From Erysipelothrix sp. (lineage in GTDB: Bacteria; Bacillota_I; Bacilli_A; Erysipelotrichales; Erysipelotrichaceae), in contig JAAYNU010000157.1 of the NCBI GenBank assembly GCA_012520695.1, positions 1-7,790 on the forward strand: a stretch of 7,790 nucleotides of DNA. The letters run 5' to 3'. Below are positions 1 through 5,962 of this stretch, in pieces. The first letter of the stretch is position 1. Every line of letters begins with the position of its first letter. Position numbers and translations under genes: made by a program. The notes under the pieces were generated by a model. It was not told the DNA's origin and searched no databases. It worked only from the letters and a program-made list of their open reading frames with translations.

Positions 1-600
1 AGAGACGATGTGGAAGTTAAAGCATTTGAATGGCACGGTTATAAAGAGGCGCTCGTCGAATTTCCTCTAGAAAAAACACGTGAAGGATTCTATGAAAGTG
101 ACACATCTTACAGTGGGTTTACGGTTTTCTATAAAGATGGTGTTGTTGTAGAAGTTCTGGAAGGTGTTTTTGGTATTCAAAGGCCATCATTGCTTACATA
201 TATCCATCCTCTTCAAATAACTCTGGATACTAAGGATGCCTCACTAAAATATGACTTAGACCAAGAGGATCCTTTTCTAATTGATCCCAAGTCGGGTATT
301 TGGGAAGAGGAAATAAACACGGATGACGAAGAACCTCTATCTACTCTTCGAATAGAAGGACGAGAAGAATATATATCAGCTCCGGAACTTCCTGATGAAA
401 CAAGATATTTTATGGAAACGTATGAATTCTTTGATCGAGGGGAATATATTGTTTCCAAAAAAAATTACAAGTCGTATGAGTATCATGTCGAAGACGAGTC
501 CATTGGAAAATTAATCGATGAATTTGAACCTGTATATACAATTACCCACCCATTCATTTACGAGAAAATCATTTCTGATATTCAATCCAAAGCTCAGTAA
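1..600 (+). CDS. Hypothetical acidic protein, 5' end outside the window
   Basis: I do not recognise this protein and assign no function. The reading frame is open to the left edge, with codons aga-gac-gat before a GTG at base 10. That GTG has no convincing Shine-Dalgarno site in the few bases before it, so the true start probably lies upstream; the window shows about 199 residues ending in TAA. The visible part is soluble-looking: no hydrophobic segment long enough for a membrane helix, no cysteine, many Tyr and Phe residues, and a marked acidic patch (WEEEINTDDEE, around residues 98-108 counted from the GTG). The N-terminal part, with alternating hydrophobic and charged residues (for example FTVFYKDGVVVEVLEG), suggests beta-rich structure. 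It is followed by the promoter and riboswitch of the lysine operon, so it belongs to an earlier transcription unit. No clear terminator follows its stop. That it is a real gene is likely from its length and good codon pattern; its role is unknown. Confidence 0.7.
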   Translation, partial: RDDVEVKAFEWHGYKEALVEFPLEKTREGFYESDTSYSGFTVFYKDGVVVEVLEGVFGIQRPSLLTYIHPLQITLDTKDASLKYDLDQEDPFLIDPKSGIWEEEINTDDEEPLSTLRIEGREEYISAPELPDETRYFMETYEFFDRGEYIVSKKNYKSYEYHVEDESIGKLIDEFEPVYTITHPFIYEKIISDIQSKAQ

Positions 601-652
601 TTGAGTCTGTTGATTATTTAATCTTAAAATACATACTCTTAAGTGTGATTAA

Positions 653-681
653 TTGACTTGGAGTCATCGTTTTGGTACGAT
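653..681 (+). promoter_or_regulatory. Vegetative (sigma-A-like) promoter of the lysine operon
   Basis: The -35 box TTGACT (653-658) and -10 box TACGAT (676-681) are separated by 17 bases. A TG dinucleotide at 673-674, one base before the -10 box, makes an extended -10. Transcription should start near 688, just ahead of the riboswitch P1 strand that begins at 702. No other good promoter was seen between the end of the first gene and lysA. Box identity and spacing are seen directly; the start site is inferred. Confidence 0.8.
654..666. repeat. Short inverted repeat overlapping the -35 box
   Basis: TGACT (654-658) and AGTCA (662-666) are perfect inverted arms around TGG, and they overlap the -35 box. 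This could be a small operator for a repressor, but arms of five bases arise by chance fairly often, and the riboswitch already explains regulation. Low confidence as a functional site. Confidence 0.25.
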
Positions 682-701
682 ATGTTCAAACAAAATCTAA
701 A

Positions 702-843
702 CAATATGAAGAAGAGGTCGCGGTACCGATGTAAAAGGTAGTATCGCCGAAATATCCCTAAGGGATATTGGGGTTGTGTCGAAAAGGTACAACACTGTCT
801 GATAAACTTGCCCAAAGTTTATCGTGGAGCACTTCCCATATTG
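702..843 (+). promoter_or_regulatory. Lysine riboswitch (L-box) aptamer, compact form
   Basis: The leader before lysA matches the lysine riboswitch core: an AGAGGTCGCG-like 5' strand (713-722), ATCGCCGAA (743-751), CTGTC (795-799) and GTGGAGCACTTC (824-835). The helices can be drawn by eye. P1 pairs 702-708 with 837-843 and 711-714 with 832-835. P2 pairs 720-726 with 741-747 (seven pairs, one G-U). P3 pairs 751-758 with 762-769. P4 pairs 773-777 with 789-793. P5 pairs 801-809 with 815-823. All five arms radiate from one junction, as in the known class. P2 is only a simple hairpin with a 14-base loop, much shorter than the long bent P2 known from Bacillus subtilis lysC. The downstream genes make lysine, which agrees with the ligand. 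Binding of lysine is expected to stabilise P1 and so favour the terminator at 865-896. Confidence 0.9.
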
Positions 844-871
844 AGGGCGAAAGGCGATTTCTTTAACTATG
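837..871 (+). promoter_or_regulatory. Candidate antiterminator of the lysine riboswitch
   Basis: The P1 3' strand CATATT (837-842) can pair instead with AACTATG (865-871, one bulged C at 867), and AAAG (850-853) can pair with CTTT (861-864) inside the same hairpin. This structure uses both the P1 3' strand and the terminator 5' arm, so it excludes the two at once. It is the expected conformation without lysine and would allow read-through into lysA. The complementarity is seen in the sequence; the switching role is inferred from the known mechanism of the class. Confidence 0.6.
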
Positions 872-896
872 CAGCCCTTTTGCTCATAGTTTTTTT
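865..896 (+). terminator. Riboswitch-controlled intrinsic terminator before lysA
   Basis: AACTATG-C-AGC (865-875) pairs with GCTCATAGTT (882-891) as a ten-pair stem with one bulged C, closing a six-base loop. It is followed by a T run through 896. It lies between the aptamer and the lysA ribosome binding site, so termination here would shut off the whole operon when lysine is bound. Confidence 0.85.
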
Positions 897-902
897 GTAT
901 AT

Positions 903-910
903 AAAAGGAG
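903..910 (+). promoter_or_regulatory. lysA ribosome binding site
   Basis: AAAAGGAG ends seven bases before the ATG at 918 but only four before the adjacent ATG at 915. The tandem ATGATG therefore most likely initiates at the second ATG. The site lies outside the terminator hairpin, so control is probably transcriptional rather than by hiding this site. Confidence 0.75.
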
Positions 911-917
911 ATCGATG

Positions 918-2216
918 ATGAAATTATTTGGAACCATGTCTGTAGTAGACAACATGCTTGAAATTGGGGGCGTTAGTATGAAAACGCTCAAAGAAACATA
1001 CGGAACGCCTTTGTATATATACGATGAGGTGCTTTTAAGAGAGACTGCTTCATTGTTTGTGGATTCATTTAAAGGGAAGACGCTTGAAGGTGTGGTGGCT
1101 TATGCTTCAAAAGCATTCTTAAGCATTGCGATGGCACAACTCGCAACCCAAGAAGGACTCGCAATTGATGTCGCTTCTGCAGGGGAGTTATTCACTGTTC
1201 ATAAATCTGGCTTTGATATGTCGCGTGTTTATTTTCACGGAAATAATAAACTTCGTGAGGAGTTGGAACTAGCGGTTGAGTTGAACTGTGGTGTGATTGT
1301 ATTAGACCATCGTAATGAAGTTTCATTGCTGGAATCAGTACTTCAAGAAAAGGGTGCTACGATGAATGTACTGCTAAGGGTTAATCCGGGAATTGATGCC
1401 CATACTCATGAGTACATTAAAACAACAACTCTAGACTCCAAGTTTGGAGAAAGTTTATTTGACCCTGAAATTATGAATGTGATTCAGTCTATTAACGATT
1501 CTGTGTCACTGAATTTCTTAGGACTGCACTGCCATATTGGATCACAAATCTTCGAACAAGAATCATTCCATAAAGCAGCTGATGAAATCCTTGAATTCTA
1601 TAAACGTGTTCTCGATGAAACAGGCATCCGCTTTACTGAGGTTAATCTTGGCGGTGGATTTGGAGTCTACTATACTAAGGGTGATAAACCAGTCACTTTA
1701 GATACCTTCTTACCAGAACTAATGGACCATGTGGAAACACAGGTTGAAGCTTTGGGACTTGGAATCAAGCGCGTCATCATTGAACCGGGTCGCTCTATTG
1801 TCTGTAATGCAGGATCAACACTGTATACCGTAGGATCTGAGAAACTCACAATGAGTGGAAAACGCTATGCTTATATTGATGGTGGGATGAGCGACAACAT
1901 TCGCCCAGCACTCTACCAAGCAGAATATGAAGCAGGCATTGCGAATAAAATGGATCAAGCTTCTAATACTGATTATTGTGTTGCGGGGAAACTCTGTGAG
2001 TCAGGGGATGTCATCATCAACTCTGTGAAACTACCACATGTTGAGCGCGATGATTTACTCTTAGTACCAAGTACTGGTGCTTATACGTATTCAATGAGTT
2101 CTAATTACAATAAACTAACGCGTCCTGCTGTGGTGTTTGTCCGAGATGGTCATCACCAATTAGTTGTAAGACGCCAAAGTCTGAATGATTTAACACAGTG
2201 GGACCTCAATATATGA
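918..2216 (+). CDS. lysA: Diaminopimelate decarboxylase
   Basis: This PLP enzyme removes CO2 from meso-diaminopimelate to give L-lysine, the last step of the pathway, in the cytoplasm. Seen in the 432-residue product: the PLP-binding lysine in YASKAF (Lys65), HIGSQ (206-210), the phosphate-binding glycine loop GGGFG (245-249), EPGRS (289-293) and CESGD (360-364), whose Cys and Asp/Glu complete the active site across the dimer. The order is an alanine-racemase-like TIM barrel (about 30-280) followed by a C-terminal beta domain. Length is normal for the family. The ATG at 918 is chosen over 915 because of its spacing to AAAAGGAG. Close relatives such as ornithine/arginine decarboxylases of the same fold are unlikely given the CESGD motif and the lysine operon context. 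It is first in the operon although it acts last, directly under the riboswitch, and its TGA overlaps the ATG of lysC (ATGA). Confidence 0.96.
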   Translation: MKLFGTMSVVDNMLEIGGVSMKTLKETYGTPLYIYDEVLLRETASLFVDSFKGKTLEGVVAYASKAFLSIAMAQLATQEGLAIDVASAGELFTVHKSGFDMSRVYFHGNNKLREELELAVELNCGVIVLDHRNEVSLLESVLQEKGATMNVLLRVNPGIDAHTHEYIKTTTLDSKFGESLFDPEIMNVIQSINDSVSLNFLGLHCHIGSQIFEQESFHKAADEILEFYKRVLDETGIRFTEVNLGGGFGVYYTKGDKPVTLDTFLPELMDHVETQVEALGLGIKRVIIEPGRSIVCNAGSTLYTVGSEKLTMSGKRYAYIDGGMSDNIRPALYQAEYEAGIANKMDQASNTDYCVAGKLCESGDVIINSVKLPHVERDDLLLVPSTGAYTYSMSSNYNKLTRPAVVFVRDGHHQLVVRRQSLNDLTQWDLNI

Positions 2217-3385
2217 GCAGGCTGGTTATGAAGTTTGGGGGATCATCCCTCGCAACCATCGATAAAATAAAAGCGGTTGCTAAAATCGTATCCAATCGTT
2301 CAGAGTCCGTTGAATCAATCGTCGTTGTGGTATCCGCAATGGGTAATACAACGAATTCCATGATTTCAATGTCCAATGAGATTACACAAGTCCCATCAAA
2401 AAGAGAGATGGATGTCCTAATGTCAGCGGGTGAGCAAATGAGCATCGCCTATCTGACAATGGCACTCACAGAACTGGGTGTTTCCAGCATGTCACTTACG
2501 GGTGCTCAGGCAGGGATTATTACCTATGGTAATCATTCCAAATCAAAAATTTCACGAATCAACTTGAAGCGCATTGAATCAAGCTTCAATTCTTACAAAG
2601 TATTAGTGGTCGCAGGGTTTCAAGGATTAAATTCTCGTGGAGATATCACTACACTGGGACGAGGGGGATCGGATATTTCAGCCGTCGCACTTGCATGTGT
2701 ATTGAAATCACCCGTTGAAATCTATACAGATGTAGCGGGAATTTACACCGTAGATCCAAGAATTCATCCAACTGCAAGAAAACTTTCATCGCTTTCTTAT
2801 TCAGAAACTATGGAAATGGCAAACTTAGGGGCAAGCATTATCGAACCACGTTCCGTTGAACTTGCTGCTAAGCATCAAATCCCAATCCATATACTATTAA
2901 ATACCGCGGATACTCCCGGGACCATCATTAAAGGAGACAGTGACATGTTAGAAGAAAATATTATTACCAACGTATCCATTATGAAAGAAGTTGTATTAAT
3001 TAACTTAAACCATACTGACTTAAATGTAGCCCAACTCTTCACGCAACTTGCGCAAGAGGGCGTATCGGTCGACGTGATTTCTCAAACATATGAGAAAGAC
3101 ATTTCATTCACGATCTCAAAAGAAGATTGTGCAGGAGCACTCAAGATTATTGAATCATTGGGAGAACAAGAATACCGCATCAAAGATGATGTATCAAAAG
3201 TATCCATCATTGGGAATGCGATGCGCAATCAGCCCGGAGTAGCCGCAGATGTCTTTGAAGTCTTTGCGAATGAGTCCATTCATTTCCACCAAGTATCAAC
3301 ATCTGAAATTAGTATTTCATTCATCATTGACAGCGACGATACCGAAAGGACGGTGAAGGCCCTCGCTGCAGCCTTTAACTTATGA
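2213..3385 (+). CDS. lysC: Aspartokinase, alpha chain, with C-terminal ACT domains
   Basis: It phosphorylates L-aspartate to 4-aspartyl phosphate, the committing step of the aspartate family. The 390-residue product has the amino-acid kinase start KFGGSS (7-12), a nucleotide/substrate motif GRGGSD (149-154), the ATP-site segment YTDVAGIYTVDPR (171-183), EPRSVELA (211-218), and a regulatory region of two ACT domains (about 255-390), where lysine usually binds. Length and layout match monofunctional Bacillus-type lysine-sensitive aspartokinases; there is no homoserine dehydrogenase fusion. The start at 2213 forms an ATGA overlap with lysA and puts KFGGSS near the N-terminus. A GTG at 2198 in frame is less likely. 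There is no strong Shine-Dalgarno site, so translation is probably coupled to lysA. An internal ribosome binding site and Met245 (base 2945) could give a separate beta chain. Feedback inhibition by lysine is inferred from the family and the operon. Confidence 0.95.
   Translation: MSRLVMKFGGSSLATIDKIKAVAKIVSNRSESVESIVVVVSAMGNTTNSMISMSNEITQVPSKREMDVLMSAGEQMSIAYLTMALTELGVSSMSLTGAQAGIITYGNHSKSKISRINLKRIESSFNSYKVLVVAGFQGLNSRGDITTLGRGGSDISAVALACVLKSPVEIYTDVAGIYTVDPRIHPTARKLSSLSYSETMEMANLGASIIEPRSVELAAKHQIPIHILLNTADTPGTIIKGDSDMLEENIITNVSIMKEVVLINLNHTDLNVAQLFTQLAQEGVSVDVISQTYEKDISFTISKEDCAGALKIIESLGEQEYRIKDDVSKVSIIGNAMRNQPGVAADVFEVFANESIHFHQVSTSEISISFIIDSDDTERTVKALAAAFNL
2930..2947 (+). promoter_or_regulatory. 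Internal ribosome binding site and ATG within lysC
   Basis: AAAGGAG (2930-2936) is followed by eight bases and then ATG (2945-2947), which is in frame with lysC as codon 245. Among the sites in the operon it is as good as the dapA site and much better than the one at the lysC start itself. It sits at the boundary between kinase and ACT regions, as in Bacillus subtilis lysC, where an internal start makes the beta subunit. Confidence 0.7.
2945..3385 (+). CDS. lysC: Likely aspartokinase beta chain from an internal in-frame start
   Basis: Translation from the internal ATG would give a 146-residue protein, identical to the C-terminal part of aspartokinase and consisting only of the ACT regulatory region. 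In Bacillus subtilis and Corynebacterium the same arrangement yields an alpha2beta2 enzyme in which the beta chain carries part of the lysine or lysine/threonine binding site. Support here is the strong AAAGGAG at ideal spacing and the position at the domain boundary. That the protein is made in this organism is an inference. The alternative is that the site is fortuitous and only the full-length chain exists. Confidence 0.6.
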   Translation: MLEENIITNVSIMKEVVLINLNHTDLNVAQLFTQLAQEGVSVDVISQTYEKDISFTISKEDCAGALKIIESLGEQEYRIKDDVSKVSIIGNAMRNQPGVAADVFEVFANESIHFHQVSTSEISISFIIDSDDTERTVKALAAAFNL

Positions 3386-4362
3386 TTAACATCGCTCTTA
3401 TTGGAACAACAGGAATGGTTGGTGAAACCATTCGAAACGTACTCGAAGAACGCCAATTACCAATTGGGGAAGTATACCTTTTCGCATCTAAGCGTAGTGC
3501 AGGAAGTGTTGTGGAGTTTCTAGGAAAATCACACACCATCATTGAACTCACTGAAGAAAATATTGCGAGTAAGAAGATTGATATTGCGCTGATGAGTGCA
3601 GGCGGAAGTATCTCCGAGCACTATGCACCGCTATTAGTAAAACAAGGAGCAGTGGTCATTGATAACAGTTCAGTATTCAGAATGAACTCAGATGTGCCAC
3701 TGATTGTCCCTGAAGTAAATGCGAATGCAATTGGTTCTTCGAACCTGATTTCAAATCCAAACTGTTCAACAATCCAATCCGTATTACCCCTTAAAGTACT
3801 TGATGATTTATACGGTATTAAGCGCGTTGTTTATTCAACGTACCAGGCTGTATCTGGATCAGGTGTTGCGGGAGTTGCGGACTTAGAAAACGAAACGACA
3901 TTTAACTACCCTTACCAAATTTCAAATAACATTCTTCCTCACATTGATTCATTTGAAGACAATGGCTATACAAAAGAAGAAATGAAAATGATTGAAGAAA
4001 CGCGTAAGATTCTTAATAAACCTGATTTACGAGTTACAGCCACAACGGTTCGCGTGCCAATTGTGAACACCCACGCAGTAAACATCAATGTGGAACTTGA
4101 AAAGGACTTCGACGTAGAAGACGTAAAAGCTGCTATGGCAAATTATCCAGGCATTACGCTAAGAGATGATGTCGCAAATAATATCTATCCACTTGCAGAA
4201 AATGCGGATGGGAAAGACGATGTATTTGTCGGACGCATTCGAAGAGACTTCAGTTTAGAACATGGACTTAATCTATGGTGTGTCGCGGATAATATCCGTA
4301 AGGGTGCAGCAACCAATACAGTTCAAATTGCAGAGAACATTATAAAGGAGAGAAACTTATGA
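3382..4362 (+). CDS. asd: Aspartate-semialdehyde dehydrogenase
   Basis: It reduces 4-aspartyl phosphate with NADPH to L-aspartate 4-semialdehyde, the branch point to lysine, threonine and methionine. The 326-residue product shows the dinucleotide loop GTTGMVG (8-14), the cofactor-contacting MSAGGSISE (71-79), DNSS (94-97), the catalytic cysteine in SNPNCST (Cys128), the substrate-binding stretch YQAVSGSGVAG (154-164), and RVPIVNTHA (224-232), whose His231 is the expected acid-base residue. Length fits the Gram-positive type. The start ATG overlaps the lysC stop by ATGA. No good Shine-Dalgarno site precedes it, so initiation probably depends on ribosomes ending lysC. The neighbours use its substrate and product directly: aspartokinase upstream, DapA downstream. 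N-acetyl-glutamyl-phosphate reductase shares the fold but is excluded by the motifs and context. Confidence 0.96.
   Translation: MINIALIGTTGMVGETIRNVLEERQLPIGEVYLFASKRSAGSVVEFLGKSHTIIELTEENIASKKIDIALMSAGGSISEHYAPLLVKQGAVVIDNSSVFRMNSDVPLIVPEVNANAIGSSNLISNPNCSTIQSVLPLKVLDDLYGIKRVVYSTYQAVSGSGVAGVADLENETTFNYPYQISNNILPHIDSFEDNGYTKEEMKMIEETRKILNKPDLRVTATTVRVPIVNTHAVNINVELEKDFDVEDVKAAMANYPGITLRDDVANNIYPLAENADGKDDVFVGRIRRDFSLEHGLNLWCVADNIRKGAATNTVQIAENIIKERNL
4344..4350 (+). promoter_or_regulatory. dapA ribosome binding site inside the 3' end of asd
   Basis: AAAGGAG is followed by eight bases and the dapA ATG at 4359. It confirms that start and gives dapA independent initiation, unlike lysC, asd and dapB, whose starts have only weak sites. 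Confidence 0.8.
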
Positions 4363-5231
4363 CATTATTTAAAGGTTCAGGTGTTGCGATCGTGACACCC
4401 TTCAAAAATGATGGTTCAATTGATTATGAGGTATTGAACGAGTTACTTGAATTTCATGTATCGAATCAAACCGATGCGATTGTGATCACAGGAACTACTG
4501 GAGAATCCGCTACTCTGAGTGATGAGGAGCAATTATCCCTCATTGATTTCACAGTTAAGACAATTGCGGGTCGTATCCCAGTTATTGCGGGTACGGGCTC
4601 TAACAATACTGCACACATGGTGCACCTAAGTGTTGAAGCAGAGAAACTTGGTGTTGATGGTTTATTATGCGTAACACCTTACTACAATAAGACAACACAA
4701 GAAGGTCTGTACCAACACTTCCTTTCGGTAAGTAAAGAAGTAAATGTTCCAATTATCCTTTATAACGTACCAGGTCGTACAAATATTAATCTCTCAGCAG
4801 AAACAACATATCGCTTATCTAGTCTTGATAACGTCGTTGGTTTAAAAGATGCGAGTGGAGATATGGGACTTGCGCTCGAAGTAAGACGCTTATGCGGCCC
4901 GGACTTCGCATTGTATTCAGGAAATGATGACATGATTGTGCCTTTATTATCATTAGGTGGTGTGGGCGTAATTTCAGTTGTCGCAAACATCCTACCCAAA
5001 GAAACGCACGATCTCGTGATGGATTATCTTGAAAAGGGAGAAAATACCCTACAAATTAAATATAAAGCACTGATTGATGCATTATTTGTGGAGCCAAGCC
5101 CAATTCCAGTGAAGGCAGCCTTAAAATTAATGGGATATGAATCCCAATCACTGCGCCTACCACTTGTACCGGCAACACAAGCTACACGTGATTTACTCAG
5201 TTCAGAAATGAAGAAAGTGGGTATGCTATGA
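4359..5231 (+). CDS. dapA: 4-hydroxy-tetrahydrodipicolinate synthase
   Basis: It condenses pyruvate with aspartate semialdehyde, the first step committed to lysine. The 290-residue product is a TIM-barrel class I aldolase of the DapA/NanA superfamily. Visible are GTTGES (45-50), TPYYNK (106-111), YNVPGRT (135-141) with the catalytic Tyr135 and substrate-binding Arg140, and GLKDASGD (161-168) with the Schiff-base lysine Lys163. GTTGES plus the YNVPGRT arginine favour true DapA over N-acetylneuraminate lyase or other relatives. Positions matching the Escherichia coli lysine-inhibition site differ: Asp55 and Gln58 stand where His53 and His56 lie in E. coli, and His86 stands at Glu84, so strong feedback inhibition is not expected (my alignment by eye). 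The start ATG overlaps the asd stop (ATGA) and has a strong Shine-Dalgarno site. Its stop overlaps the dapB start in the same way. Confidence 0.96.
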   Translation: MTLFKGSGVAIVTPFKNDGSIDYEVLNELLEFHVSNQTDAIVITGTTGESATLSDEEQLSLIDFTVKTIAGRIPVIAGTGSNNTAHMVHLSVEAEKLGVDGLLCVTPYYNKTTQEGLYQHFLSVSKEVNVPIILYNVPGRTNINLSAETTYRLSSLDNVVGLKDASGDMGLALEVRRLCGPDFALYSGNDDMIVPLLSLGGVGVISVVANILPKETHDLVMDYLEKGENTLQIKYKALIDALFVEPSPIPVKAALKLMGYESQSLRLPLVPATQATRDLLSSEMKKVGML

Positions 5232-5962
5232 AAATTCTTTTAAGTGGTTATAACGGTGTAATGGGGCATGTAGTGTCTGAATTAACTTCGGACATCGTCG
5301 CAGGTTATTCAAACGTATTAGCCGATGCATCCTTTCCTGTATATACAGATTTAAGTGAGATTAAAGAAGACTTTGATGTCATCTTAGACTTCTCACATCC
5401 CAGTGCTTTAAAAGATATTCTAAACAAAGCAGTCAGTGTGAAGAAACCCTTAGTGATTGCGGCAACAGGTCTGGATGAAGGGCATCATCAAATGATTGAT
5501 CTTGCTTCTTCTCATATTCCAGTGCTTCAATCCGGCAATTTCAGTTTGGGTATTAATGCGATGTTGGATATCACAACCGCACTAAGCAAGATGCTTGAGG
5601 GCTATGATGTCGAGATTATTGAGAAGCATCATAATCTTAAAGTTGATGCGCCAAGTGGAACAGCAGAGATGTTGTTGGGTTCTGTCTTAGAGGCATCTGA
5701 TGATCGCGACCACGCCGTCTACGGACGACACGGTAACGATGCGAAGCGCACTGCTAGTGAAGTAGGTGTTCATGCAGTTCGTGGTGGTACGATTGTGGGC
5801 GAGCACAGTGTGATCTTTGCGGGTGTTGATGAAGTCATTGAAATTAAACATACTGCTTTTTCTAAAAAAATATTTGCGCAAGGTTCGCTTAAGGCGTGTG
5901 AATTTATGGTGAGTGCCAAAGCAGGTCGCTATGAAATGAAGGATGTACTTAATCATGATTAA
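5228..5962 (+). CDS. dapB: 4-hydroxy-tetrahydrodipicolinate reductase
   Basis: It reduces the DapA product with NAD(P)H to tetrahydrodipicolinate, the substrate of Ddh. The 244-residue product shows the Rossmann loop GYNGVMG (7-13), DFSHP (54-58), AATG (78-81), SGNFSLGIN (102-110), the catalytic and substrate region EKHHNLKVDAPSGTA (132-146, with the His-His pair, Lys138 and the PSGTA loop) and VRGGTIVGEH (184-193). It is shorter than the roughly 270-residue enterobacterial enzyme, mainly through a compact N-terminal nucleotide domain, as in several Gram-positive forms. The ATG overlaps the dapA stop as ATGA. The ribosome binding site is weak (an AAAGTGGG-like stretch), so coupling to dapA is likely. 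The gene ends in TAA, eight bases into ddh. Confidence 0.95.
   Translation: MKILLSGYNGVMGHVVSELTSDIVAGYSNVLADASFPVYTDLSEIKEDFDVILDFSHPSALKDILNKAVSVKKPLVIAATGLDEGHHQMIDLASSHIPVLQSGNFSLGINAMLDITTALSKMLEGYDVEIIEKHHNLKVDAPSGTAEMLLGSVLEASDDRDHAVYGRHGNDAKRTASEVGVHAVRGGTIVGEHSVIFAGVDEVIEIKHTAFSKKIFAQGSLKACEFMVSAKAGRYEMKDVLNHD

Noticed and set aside
213..458. Minus-strand open frame opposite the first gene
   Set aside because: It is low in complexity (Ser-rich), lies wholly opposite a better plus-strand frame and has no ribosome binding site. The same holds for minus-strand frames at 2206-2445, 4760-4999, 5687-5956 and 7506-7715.
615..650. Possible terminator after the first gene
   Set aside because: Only weak, AT-rich complementarity (AATCTTAA with TTAAGTGTGATT) without a GC-rich stem or a T run.
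844..878. Alternative antiterminator pairing AGGGC (844-848) with GCCCT (874-878)
   Set aside because: It does not use the P1 3' strand, so it would not respond to ligand as directly. The 837-842/865-871 pairing links both elements better.
2198..2212. GTG at 2198 as the aspartokinase start
   Set aside because: It would add five residues before MSRLVMKFGGSS and has no Shine-Dalgarno site. ATG 2213 forms the ATGA overlap seen at the other junctions.
5943..5954. ATG at 5943 as the ddh start
   Set aside because: It overlaps the AAGGA sequence that can serve ATG 5955 and has no site of its own. The family begins directly with a short lead into VAIVGYGNLGR.
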